In this document: piece after piece, positions 22,201 to 34,200 of the stretch | Numbering within the stretch: position 1 is the stretch's first letter | How the letters are laid out: each line of letters starts with the position of its first letter | Assembly (NCBI GenBank): GCA_964017235.1 | Contig: OZ024929.1 | Span: 108,361,793-108,425,792, forward strand | Reading direction: 5' to 3' | Length of the DNA stretch: 64,000 bases | Source of the DNA: Sabellastarte sp. h YS-2021 | Lineage: Eukaryota; Annelida; Polychaeta; Sabellida; Sabellidae | Position numbers and translations under genes: made by a program | The notes under the pieces: generated by a model | Databases searched by the model: none | Told to the model about the DNA's origin: nothing | What the model saw: only the letters and a program-made list of their open reading frames with translations

Positions 22201-25200
22201 TGTGCTAACGAAGATCCCATTGTTAAATTCATCAAGAAATTTTTTTTGGTGTGTGCATTGGTTTGTGTTTTTGTTTTCATGATTACTCCCAAAACTGATG
22301 AACACATCTAAATGAATTTTTTTATGTGAAAGTGCTTAACCAAAGAAATAAGTGATTAAATTTGGAGAAAGATTCAGATCATACTATGGATATAAAAAAT
22401 CCCAAATTTTTAACAGTCCTATTACCAGTGTTTATCATGATAATGCTATCCAGTTATGAGGGTTAAAATGAAAAAAAAAAAACAAAGCATTAAATTGGTG
22501 AAATTATACTATTGGAATATGGCGCCATGGCAGAGCTCCGCTCTTGGAGTATGTTTTATTGTATGAATGTATTGTGTTTGTATAGGCTCCTATGACTTAA
22601 TTCTTCTGTACATTGTAGGCCATGTGGATGCTGGAAAGAGTACATTGATGGGGCATGTTCTCTATTTGCTTGGCTTTGTTAACAAAAGGACAATGCACAA
22701 GTATGAGCAGGAATCCAAGAAACTCGGCAAAGCTTCTTTTGCATATGCTTGGGTACTGGATGAGACAGAAGAGGAGAGGTATACCTGATTTTTTTAACCC
22801 CAGCCCATAAAGGCTGGGGTTATAGTCGTCCCATGCACCGTCCAGGTGTCGGCTGCGGGGGGCGGGCATAAAGCTTGTTGGTTGGTGTCTTCAGCCTAAA
22901 CCCCTGCATGGATTTTCACCAAATTTTCAGGGGATGTTTACCCCAAGAGGATCCAGAGATGATTAGGTTTTAGAGGTATCTAGTAACAATTGTTGCCATA
23001 GCAACACTTTAAAGATTTTCAGGTCTTAAAGTTTGTGGGTGTTCCACAGCGTAAACCCCTGATGGATTTTCACCAAATTTGGGGGGATATCTGGCTACCA
23101 CTGTTGCCATGGCAACTTAAGATTTTTGGGTCTTAAAGTTTGTGGGTGTTCCACAGCCTAAACCCCGGCATGGATTTTCATAAAATTTTCAGGATATGTT
23201 TACTTCAAGGGAATCTAGAGCTGATTAGGTTTTGGGGGGTATCCTGCTACCACTGTTGCCATGGCAACACTTTTAAGATTTTCAGGTCTAAAAGTTTGTG
23301 GGTGTTCCACAGCCTAAACCCATGCATGGATTTTCACCAAATTTTCAGGATATGTTTACCCCAACAGGATCTACAGCTGATTAGGTTTTGGGGGTATCTG
23401 GCGGCAACTGTTGCCATGGCAACACTTAAAATTTGGGGGTCTGAAAGTTTCTTCTATAATCTTTAATATTTTCTGTAACCTAAAATATTACAGCTAGCTT
23501 CATCAGATTTGCACAAATGGATGGATAGGAAATGGGTAGGAAAGCTTGCCTGAGAGTTATTGTGTCCTTGTTTTGGAAACAAAATGGCAGCCATATCACA
23601 TCTTTAAGGCCAAATAGGAGGGCCATCATGTCAAAAAGGCCACATATCTCCCTTATAATTGCTTCTAGGGCTACAAAATATGAAAACTACTCGTAAAAAA
23701 ATCATGTGAATCTTTTGTAGAACATCTCATTGGTTCTCTATACTTCTTACAACAGAAGTTGTTCCTAAGATTTTCCCAAATCTCAATGTTGGCCATTTAG
23801 CTGTACCTGCGGGCTGGGGTTCTTGCCTGCCGAGGCTGGCTTTTTTTTTTCAATAAATATAGTAGATATCGTTTTCTAAAACAAGCAGCTCTTGTGAAAA
23901 TAAAGTCATGAAAGCAATCTTTTTCCAAATTTGATTTGATTAAGTCAACTTTAAAGAGATTTATAATCTGCCATATAATTAGTTCTTCCTTTGGAAGTCA
24001 CTACAGGACAACCTACAAATTTTGTCAGTTTCATCAGATGTGTTGAGCCTTTCAGAATGTCATTAACCCCATTCTTTCTACTTGTGGTACAGAAAACCTA
24101 AATTTTCCAACTTTTCTTGTGGCTAAACTATTCAGTTTTAAAAACACATTTCAGCAATATCAAATTTCCATTTCCCTATTATTTTATACCACAATGCTTC
24201 TTTTATTTTGTGATCCTTATATGACCCAAAGAAAATTCCAGCACATACAAGTAATAGATGTACTCATAAATGCTGCTATGCTGACAGGTCTCGGGGTGTG
24301 ACAATGGATGTGGCACAGACAGTGTTTGAGACAGATAGCAAGGTGGTGACACTTCTGGATGCACCAGGACATAAAGACTTTATCCCAAATATGATCACGG
24401 GTATGTTGATTTTAAAGTCTCTGTTAATGATGGGGGTTGTATATATGTACATAAAGTATTATTGCACTTTTTCTGTATTCTACACGTAGAACTCTACTGT
24501 ACTGTAAAGGTCATAGGAAGCATTTTCAGATCATTCATTACAGAAATTTATTTGAATTTTTGAAATTTCATATTTTGATTTCATTTTACATTGTTATTTA
24601 CATATACATATGAAAGTTCAATTTCTGTAAAAATAAGATGCGTCTGGACAAGGTTACATGGTATATTCAGTCACTCTGTCTGTTTTTTCAAGATTTTCAC
24701 AACTGTCGCCATTATTTTTCACTCGACAACTCCCGTAAAAAGTACTAGCCTCGACGTCACAGGTTCATGACAATGTAAACAAACTATCATTTTCATAAGC
24801 CTTTTAATACATACATATATATTTAAAAGATTGCATTTTCTGTTTTTTATGAAGTTTATTTGTTTAAAAGACGCCAGTCTGCCACAGTAAATTTCTGAAA
24901 TAGCCTTGAGAACATCTTTTATATTTGTTTCAGGTAAAAAGGCTACTTTCCCATCACAGTTTAAAAACCTTGACAAAAATGGGAGGAGGCAATATCTCAT
25001 ATAGATGTTTACACTTTCTGCATTCCAAGACAAATCTACTTATAGTATTTCTCCTGTGTTTGTTAGAACTGTTAGTGGTTAAAAATGAGGTAAAACTGGA
25101 GAAAAAAATACAACATATGGAAGAAATAAAGGCTCGTGAGCTTTTTTTCTGGCAAAGAAACATGTTCTCTTCCTTCAGTTTGTAAATATATACATTATAA

Positions 25201-28200
25201 CTCCAACTAAACAGAACTTCGTTATGAACCTGTGACAACATCAATCATCTACTATGAGAAAAACAATATGTCGGCTTTTTACTCCACTTGGTGATATTTA
25301 TTTTTTCTAATGCTATTTATGGCTGTTGTACCTTATATTTCTTAAAATAAACCACAGTTTCATTTTTATAGGTTGTTTGTCTACTGAATTAAGTTAACTT
25401 CACAATTTTTGTGAAAAATGCTTCCTATGACCTTTAAATACTGTCTGGTCTCTATTTTCATCGACTACGATGTTTAACTGTAGTGATGGCATACAGTGTC
25501 ATCAATGACAATGTTGTAAATGTGCTACTTGGAATATTTTGTAAAATGTAAATAAACTTTACTTAAAGGCAAGTGAAGTAACACATATTTAATATTTAAC
25601 CACATTTGGTATTGCGGGTTACATCTTGATGGCCAAGTGGCTATCAAGATTTTCATTTAATCACTCAGCTCTCACTAGGTTCAAATCCATGGCAAGATTC
25701 GGGCTTCACTTCAGTTTTACCTGTCCTGATACAGTATTCTCCGAGTAACTAGAACCTCCCAGTCTCAACAGGAGTAGGTTCTAATTGTGGCTAAAATACA
25801 GCATTTGGTGATGCAATACCTCAAAACTGGTTTCAGTTATACATAAATTCAACTTTGACTGGTTACCCAAATAGTTATACAGAGTCCACTGTATGATGTA
25901 TTGAGTGATTAAAATGAATATAAACCCCAACTTTGACCATTATTACAGGAGCTGCACAAGCTGATGTGGCAGTCCTAGTTGTAAATGCCACACGAGGGGA
26001 ATTCGAAACAGGCTTCGAAGCCGGCGGCCAGACCCGAGAACATGCTATGCTCATAAGATCTCTAGGTAAGTTTATTTTATTGAAAATGGGATTTACTCAG
26101 ATGTTATTCAGATAAAATTATATAAGGCAGACTCAATTTTTGCTATCGGCCAAACATTCCCATATAACAATGGAAGTAGATGTTAATGTAAAATGCATGC
26201 TGCCATCATGTAGGGAGAAATTTTGTCTAAATGATTGCAACACTAAATATAGGGGCACTTATATTGTGACAGGCATCTTACACAAAATACAGTTGTCTAT
26301 TACTGCTTTCATGAATTTAGATGTAACCATTCAGTTCTGTTGTGATGCTTTTTACCCCACACCCATGGCATCTGACTGGGTGAGTGGATGGGTGGCGGGA
26401 AAAAGTATCTTGTCTGGGTTTTTATCTGAGAAGCATGAGGTATCGGAAATTCATACTTGGTGGCAACATCGGAACGTCAGGTGTTACAACAATCCATGGG
26501 GCAAGCACGGTAGCAATTATTGGTTACTTTCAAGTTTCAACAGGAAATGACAAAAAATTTTACTTAACAAATTTATTTTAAACAATTAAATTAATAATTA
26601 CAGTCAACTGAGATACTCTTAATAGTTCATATAATGATACAAAAATGAAACCAATCTGGCCTGATCACAGTCCTATCCACGTAGTTGACAGTTAAGTTTG
26701 TCCACTGAATCTAGCAATCTGTTGTGTCATTGGTTCAGCGTCCACTAACATGTTCCACAAATCCACTCCCTGGTAGATCCACACACTATATCGAGTTCAC
26801 TCCAATAAAAATTGACCGCAATATTTACATAATAACAAGCTGTTTCTATCAACTTGACACACAAGTAAATTAGTACACAAGCAGCTTCAAAGACCTCTGT
26901 CCATATAGCACACCAACTCAAAACTGAACTGTGGGATCAGATCTTTCCACTTTGTATATAGCTGGAGATTATAGTTTCTAGAAAGAAGAAAACAGTACAG
27001 GCACCAAGAGATTCCAGGAAGAATTGTAAACATTTCAATACATTTCCAAGAAAATAACTTTATACAAGGTTCTAGAAGAATATGGGGTTTTCCCAGAATC
27101 TATAAATAGATCACTCCAGCGCAGTCTAAGAAACATCGCTACTGATTAGGCCAGTTCTGTAAAATACATAGAAATTTAATAATTGGACTATGGTGACACA
27201 GTGGTACCACACTCGCCTCCCACCCCAGAGGTCTACGGCTCAAACCATTGAACCTATGTGGGAAATTTAGTAGTTGCTTACGGATGGTCGGTAGTTTACA
27301 GTACAGAGACTTGACCAAATGTATGTACTGCCCGTTGTGTTATGAGCAATACAGCGTTGAAAGGGAAATTTGTATCCAATTAAATAAATTAATAATTCAA
27401 TGACCTTATGTGGCAAAGAACTCTGCATTCTCAACAACATCGTGGGACTTTGCTATGACTTTTGATCTTACCTCTGTCAGAATGTATTACATGTATTTTC
27501 ACCCAATTTTGCTATCTCTATAGATCACTATGCATGACTTATTCATTGTGCAGGATATATTCATAACCATAAAATCTTGCCTGGGAATATTTTTGGGCTC
27601 ATTTTGAAAAACAAAATGGCTGCCATGGGCGTATCTTTTCAGTCATGAAAAGTGCTTGTAATGTGCAAATCTTCTGATGTGGTCACATTTGACCTTGGGC
27701 CCCTCCTTCAAGGTCAAATGAGGATGGCCAAACTTAAAAGTGCTTATAACTCGCTTATTATTAGTCCTAGAGGTTTGCAGTCTGAAACCAACCAATAGGA
27801 AATCATGGGCTGTGAATCTTCTGATGTGGTCAGATTTGACCTTGAACAAGGATAGCCAAACTTAAAAGCGCTTATGACTCGCTTATTATTGGTCCTAGAG
27901 GTTTGCAATGTGAAACCAACCGATAGGAAACCATGAGCTAGGAATCTTCTGATGTGGTCAGATTTGACCTTGGGCTCCTGCTTCAAGGTCAAACGAGAGT
28001 AGCCAAACTTAAAAAAGTGCTTACAACACGGTTATTATTGAAAAATGCTGTTTATCTTCGAAACTTTGTTAGTTGTCCTTTTCTGGTGGATACATCTTAC
28101 ATCTGGCCACAGATGTGTCCTTGGTCTGGTTATTCACATCCATTACTTGTTCTGTTTCAGGTGTTTCACAACTAGCTGTGGCAGTAAATAAAATGGACAC

Positions 28201-31200
28201 TGTTGACTGGTCAAAAATCAGGTTTGACGAAATTTCAAGAAAATTAGGACAGTTTTTGAAGCATGCTGGTTTTAAGGTTGGTTATCAAATATGAGTACTA
28301 TGTGGTAATGAAAATAAAGAAAATAGATTATCTGTTATTAGTGAATGGAAGGTCAATATTTTATAACATAGAAATCTTGACTGTGGAACAGTTTCCTTTT
28401 TCTATAAACTTACCGTTGTGATGATTAGATACATGTATTATATATTTTGCAACAATATTGAAAACTAACATTTAGTTCATTTTATATTTAAAGATTTACA
28501 GCTGCATCAAAACCCGATATTTAGATATTTTCTAAGACAATTGGGTGGACATAACATTAGTGGGGATAGCAATATCTAACAAGAGAGTTCTCCTGTATTC
28601 ATATTATAGGACAGCGATGTGTGCTACGTCCCATGTTCAGGTTTGGATGGTGAGAATTTGGTGGCGAAGCCAACTGAAGCAAGCTTACTCTCATGGTATT
28701 CAGGACCTACATTAGTTCAACAAATTGGTGTGTATTTTGATTTGGGAATGGCTTGTTATCTATTTTTCTAATAAAACTAGATCAATAAATTTTTGAAGCT
28801 AATGTGTTAATCATATTTAGATTTTAAATATTGGGATGGGTCAGTATGAAAAATGTGTACATCAGGAGGTTGCCAATGCAAAACCATTCAGCATTTTAAT
28901 ACATAACAATCAATTGTAGACGTTTCCTGTCAGCGAAATGCAATATAAGCCCCCAAATCCACAGATATCGCAGAAGAGTGTGTAATTTCTTCAAATTTGT
29001 AGTTTGTTTCCAATATTTTAAGTTTTCCTTCCATTGTATGTCTTGAAAAGTGAGATTGAGATTGTTTTAAAGGGTCGTAACCAAAACATGGCAGTTCTAC
29101 TCAATTTAATCGCTATAAAGGTCTGCAAATGCATGAAAATATGGAATAAAGCTCATGATATTGTCAGGTTTTGGGTATGTTTCTAATGTTTTAACTCTTC
29201 CTTCCATTATATGTGTTGACAAGCGAAGTGGCTGCTTTAAAATCTCATCATGGTATTTCTGTAAAATGCTCTCCATACCGAGATACAGGGCTTACCTACC
29301 TATCACTAATTTAAAACAAAATTGAGATGTACTAAATCACTCAAATGTCTCAGTCATTAATTATTGAGTTTAAGAGAGAGAGAGAGAGAGAGAGAGAAAA
29401 AAAAACAGAACTGTTTTTCTGATTAAATTAATCTGCTAAGAAGCATAAACCTCAAAACAACTGAGCTACCTAGTGTGTCCACAAGATGCAAGGTGTGTAC
29501 AGGCTATATATAATAGTCTTTGAAAACTGTTTGGATCTTAGATATCCTGTGTATATATGTGACTGATATTTCCATAGGGATGTTTCAGTGTTGCTTTGTA
29601 TAGAGTAAGGAATCTAGGATCCACCACATATCTGAAATTCACCACATGTATAAATACTAATGAAATAAATGAATTGAGGTGAGATTTATTGAATGTATAA
29701 TAAACTAATGCTTTTTGAACAGAAAAATACCAAGTTTAAGACAGAACATCATTTGGGGCTAGGCTGCCACCACTCACTAGGTGGCATGCAGTACTTCCGT
29801 CCTAGTCAGAGAACATGATATCATGGCAACTTTTTTGTTGGCGCGTGTGCATTAAAGACGCGTTTTGACGAACTATCGAGATTCAAATATATTTTGTAAA
29901 ATACTTCAGTTAAAGACTTATTTCAACAATATTTGTGTATAGAACAGTTACACTGGTATCATGGCATCACCATGAAAAAAACAGTCCGTGTGGACATCTG
30001 ATGGCTGGGTTTGATCAATCGCATGCTAGATGCGTGCGGTGTTGTGACAAAAGGCAGGGCTCAGCTACGTGTGTGTTGAAAAACAAGATTAATACTTAAA
30101 TTTGTAATTCCTTATTAATGCTGGGACAATGTTTGCAAACTTTGGTATTAATACTCATCAGCTCATTGCTGATCAGTGATTGGTAAAATTCAAATGCAAC
30201 CGACAGTTTCTGCAATAATTTCTTTTCAGTATGTTTATCACAAAAAACACTGATTAGAATAATATTTTGTGAAAATTTTGTACATTCACTAGTTAAAATC
30301 ACAAAACTAGCTGTCAATGCAAAAAAAATAAAGAAAACACATAAAACCTTCGATTTTCCCAACTGTGGTCAAGCTAATCATAAACTCAGCCAATCACAAG
30401 TGAAGATATATAAAGCATGGTATGTAGTTTGCGAAGACATTTGTGGATAGCTTTTAGGTTATATTTTAGTTATATTTATGGTGATTTGTTTCTTGTTTTT
30501 CCTTGTTTTTACTTAACATTGAATATTTTTTGTCTGATACGAGCTTCTCACTCCATGATCAGCAATGATCCCTCTTTGTTTACATTTTTCCGATATGAAC
30601 ATGGATAGGTAATTCTGTGGTGATCTTCCAGCACTATTCCTTATTCTAACTACATTTTGTCCCAGATCGCTTTGAGCCTCCAGTGCGTCAGGTGAACCAG
30701 TGCCTGCGTATGTGCGTGACTGATGTATTTAAGGGGATGGTGGGCAGTGGCTTCTCCGTGTCTGGCACGTTACAAGCAGGAAACGTCCAAGTGGGGGAAA
30801 AGCTTGTCTGTATGCCACAGGGAGAAACTGCAGTGGTCAAAAGTAAGCTCAACAGCAGCAAGTCTGTAACTTGGTCACTTTTTTATCCCTTGATTCTGAC
30901 ATTATTTTTAACTAATAATAAATAGTTTGACATACAACTAACAACAGTATATAATTAGGGAAGGAAACTCCTAGATATCATTTAAAAATATCCACCTTAA
31001 CATTTATTTCACTTTATATGTTAAATGATACATCCTGTGAAAATGAAAAATTTAAAATACACGTAAAGAAATAAATTTGTAAATGCTTCTTCAGGTTGTT
31101 ACTTAAGTTTTACATATGTCTCTTGCTATTTTTGCTAATTAATTGTGTTTCTCATGTTTACGAATAGGTATAGCAATAGATGATGTAGGAGCACAGTGTG

Positions 31201-34200
31201 CTTTTGCAGGAGATAATGTGGTGCTCACATTAATGAACATAGAAATACAGAATGTCAGTGTGGGTCAGTAACACTATAAAATGGCATCATTTCTCTCTCA
31301 GTTTGCTGCTGGTAATATGTATGCTTTTTAATTGAAAATTGAACAAATAAGTTGTATAATCATTGCTGTGATTCATGGAATAAAAACTACCTTTGTAATC
31401 CTTTTTACAAGTATTTATCCTTGAACAAATAAAGTCTTCTTTGTGCTAGTAATGTTCATTTCTCTCTTCATTATCGCTTCTCTTGGATACACACAAAAAA
31501 TGTGACTAGTTACTTTTTATCTTGTTATTATTGACATTTACTTGTGAATTTTGTAAAATGGTATTTCAAAAGAATGCAAAGTGAAAGATATGAGTGAAAA
31601 AAAAATTCCATTAAAGTTTATTCTCAGGTAAAAATATTTGAATCCATTTACAAACATATTTTTTGAAAAAGTGTGTTCTTTACCTTTGCTTATAATTTTT
31701 ATGGTCCTTTTTTGTGTGATTGTTGATTGACAAAATCTTTGACTGTATTCATAAAATATACACATATTTCAAAGTGATTATTAATTGTAAGTGTGTAATG
31801 GGAGTAATTAGTCTAGACTAAAAGAAACTAAAAGTACTTATTTAATAATGGGAAGAATTATAATTTAAGAAAAAAATCATAAGTAGAATGTTAAGCAGAC
31901 TTTGAACTGTCTCTTTGGCCTAGATATAGAAGACTTTTGTTGTGGATGTCATTCCAAAAGTCCAGTCCTGTGTTTTCTCACTTGTTCCTTGCCCTGTGTT
32001 TGACAATGAATGAGAAGCATCACACGCTGCAAAACATACAAGTAAAAAAAAAAATGTGCTTATTTTGACAAACACCTCTTGTGAAAGTGGACCGGGAAGT
32101 TTTAAAGGTTCTAAGTCTTTATCACTTTTTACTGGCTGTGAACAAAGGGGCAGGATTACTGTGTGTGACGTGTGCTGGATTTTATTGCAGTGTTGTGTGT
32201 GCATTAATGCATCTTGTGTTTTCAGGTAGTATTTTATGTGATCCATCTAGTCCAATTAAATCAACATCAAGATTAAAGGCCAGAATTGTGCTGTTCAATA
32301 TAGATCTTCCAATAACAAAAGGTTTTCCGGTAAGATTTTTTTCCATTAAATAAGAGACTAAAAACTTTCTCAGTTTGAAAAACATATTATGTATTAACTG
32401 AAATAATTTAATAACAGTAAATGGATATTTCTCGTGAAGTATGCAGCATGGTTCATATTAGATCTTTGAATATTTCCACAAAGGTTTATGTTTTAGTCAT
32501 TTACTTCCCTTGAATCATTTAGTTCACAGAGATAGATCATCAGTGATGCTTCTAGAGCACGGGATATGCGATATCTCGCGAGTTTTAGTACTAGCCCGCA
32601 ATTCGGTATATTCGGCGCGTTCGGTAGAAGATGCGATCCCGCATGTTTACAAAATGGAGGGGCACCGATCGTTTCACGAGAATCCTTTAATTTTATCATC
32701 ATGAAGGCTATATTAGGTCGTTTTTTCAGTGAAAAATGTTATTTCATATGAAAACAAAACAGATACTACAGTTTGAAAGTGGTTGATGCAAACGTCAGGT
32801 ACTAACAACAATACTGTTGAACCAGTTCATACAGCATGTGTGTTACCTCATATCTTCTCATGAATATTAATGAGTTGGGAGCTATGGCCGTGAGTTCTCA
32901 AGTTTATGATGCAAACATCAGATACTAACAAAAATACTGTTGAACCAGTTCATACAGCATGTGTGTTTCCTCATATCTTTTCATGAATATTAATGAGTTG
33001 GGAGCTATGGCCATGAGTTCTCAAGTTTAAAGTCTTAATAGTAGATCTTTGTTGAGGGTTCTATTTTATAAAATATTGCTGGAAAACCCTAATGGAAATA
33101 TATGACATATCATCTCATGCATATTAATGACTTGGGTGCTATGGCCATGAGTTCACCAGTTTAAAGCATTTGGTCTTTCATCGAGGTGCTTCTATTTTAA
33201 AAAATATTGCTAGAAAAGTATTGTTGTAGAATATGGCCCCAGGTCTTTGATATTTTTTTATCCAAGCACTGATCCAGATAAGTAACATAACGTAATGTGA
33301 TCTAAGTTGGATCAGTTTCCATCTTCTATTTTTTTCACGAAGATCCATACAGTAGCATTTGTGTAATCCGGCTAACAAATATACGGACAGACAAATGCTT
33401 CTGAAATTAATCCCTCTTTGGCGGAGGTACAAGTTCCCCTTTTAATTGACCAAGCCCCCACATTTTTTGGATATGGGGGGGGGGGACTGCCCCCACATTT
33501 CAAAATTTGTAGAATCAACACTGATCATTATGGATTCTTAAGATTGTCAGTAAAATTTTTTTCATACTTTATCGTTGGTTACTTAAACATTTATTTTAGA
33601 TATTTAATAGGAATCATTAAGTAGTACTTATATATATGTGAGTGAGTAATGGCCATAAAATTTGAAATTTCTGTTTAATAAAGCTTCACAATATTGACTA
33701 TGATTTGGTTATTTTAGGTTGTGTTTCATTATCAGTCACTCAGTGAAGCTGCTCACATACGAAAACTTATCAGCCAGCTTCATAAAAACACAGGAGAAGT
33801 TCTCAGAAGTAAGCCAAGGTGAGTTGCCCCGAAAACTAAAAGAAAGCTAAAATGAATGGACTTGTTACATAAAAATAACATCAACAAATTAATCAGTTCA
33901 CAAAAACTTGGAGGAAGTAAGCCAAGGTACACTCCCGAAAAACTGAAAAATACTAAATTCTAAACACCCTAACACATAATACTATTTCATAACTCAATAC
34001 AACAAATCTCATGGCTTCATAAAAGCACAGAAAGTTCTCAACGTGTTCCAAGGTGAATAGAACTTTTGAAAAGTGCATGACACAAGAAATGTGGGCATCC
34101 TAACGATTGTAAGTAATAATGGAAAGTGGCACCAATCAGTCAGCTGCTTAAACACTGTATAGTTTTAAAACTCAACCATTAACCAAATACGGGCACCCTA

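Noticed and set aside
26140..26550. 136-codon + frame in an HBS1L intron
   Set aside because: No family resemblance, no splice context, composition typical of intron sequence.
32540..32700. GC-richer patch that might be a promoter or exon
   Set aside because: No consistent frame, no splice pair, and it lies within an HBS1L intron; left as unexplained sequence.
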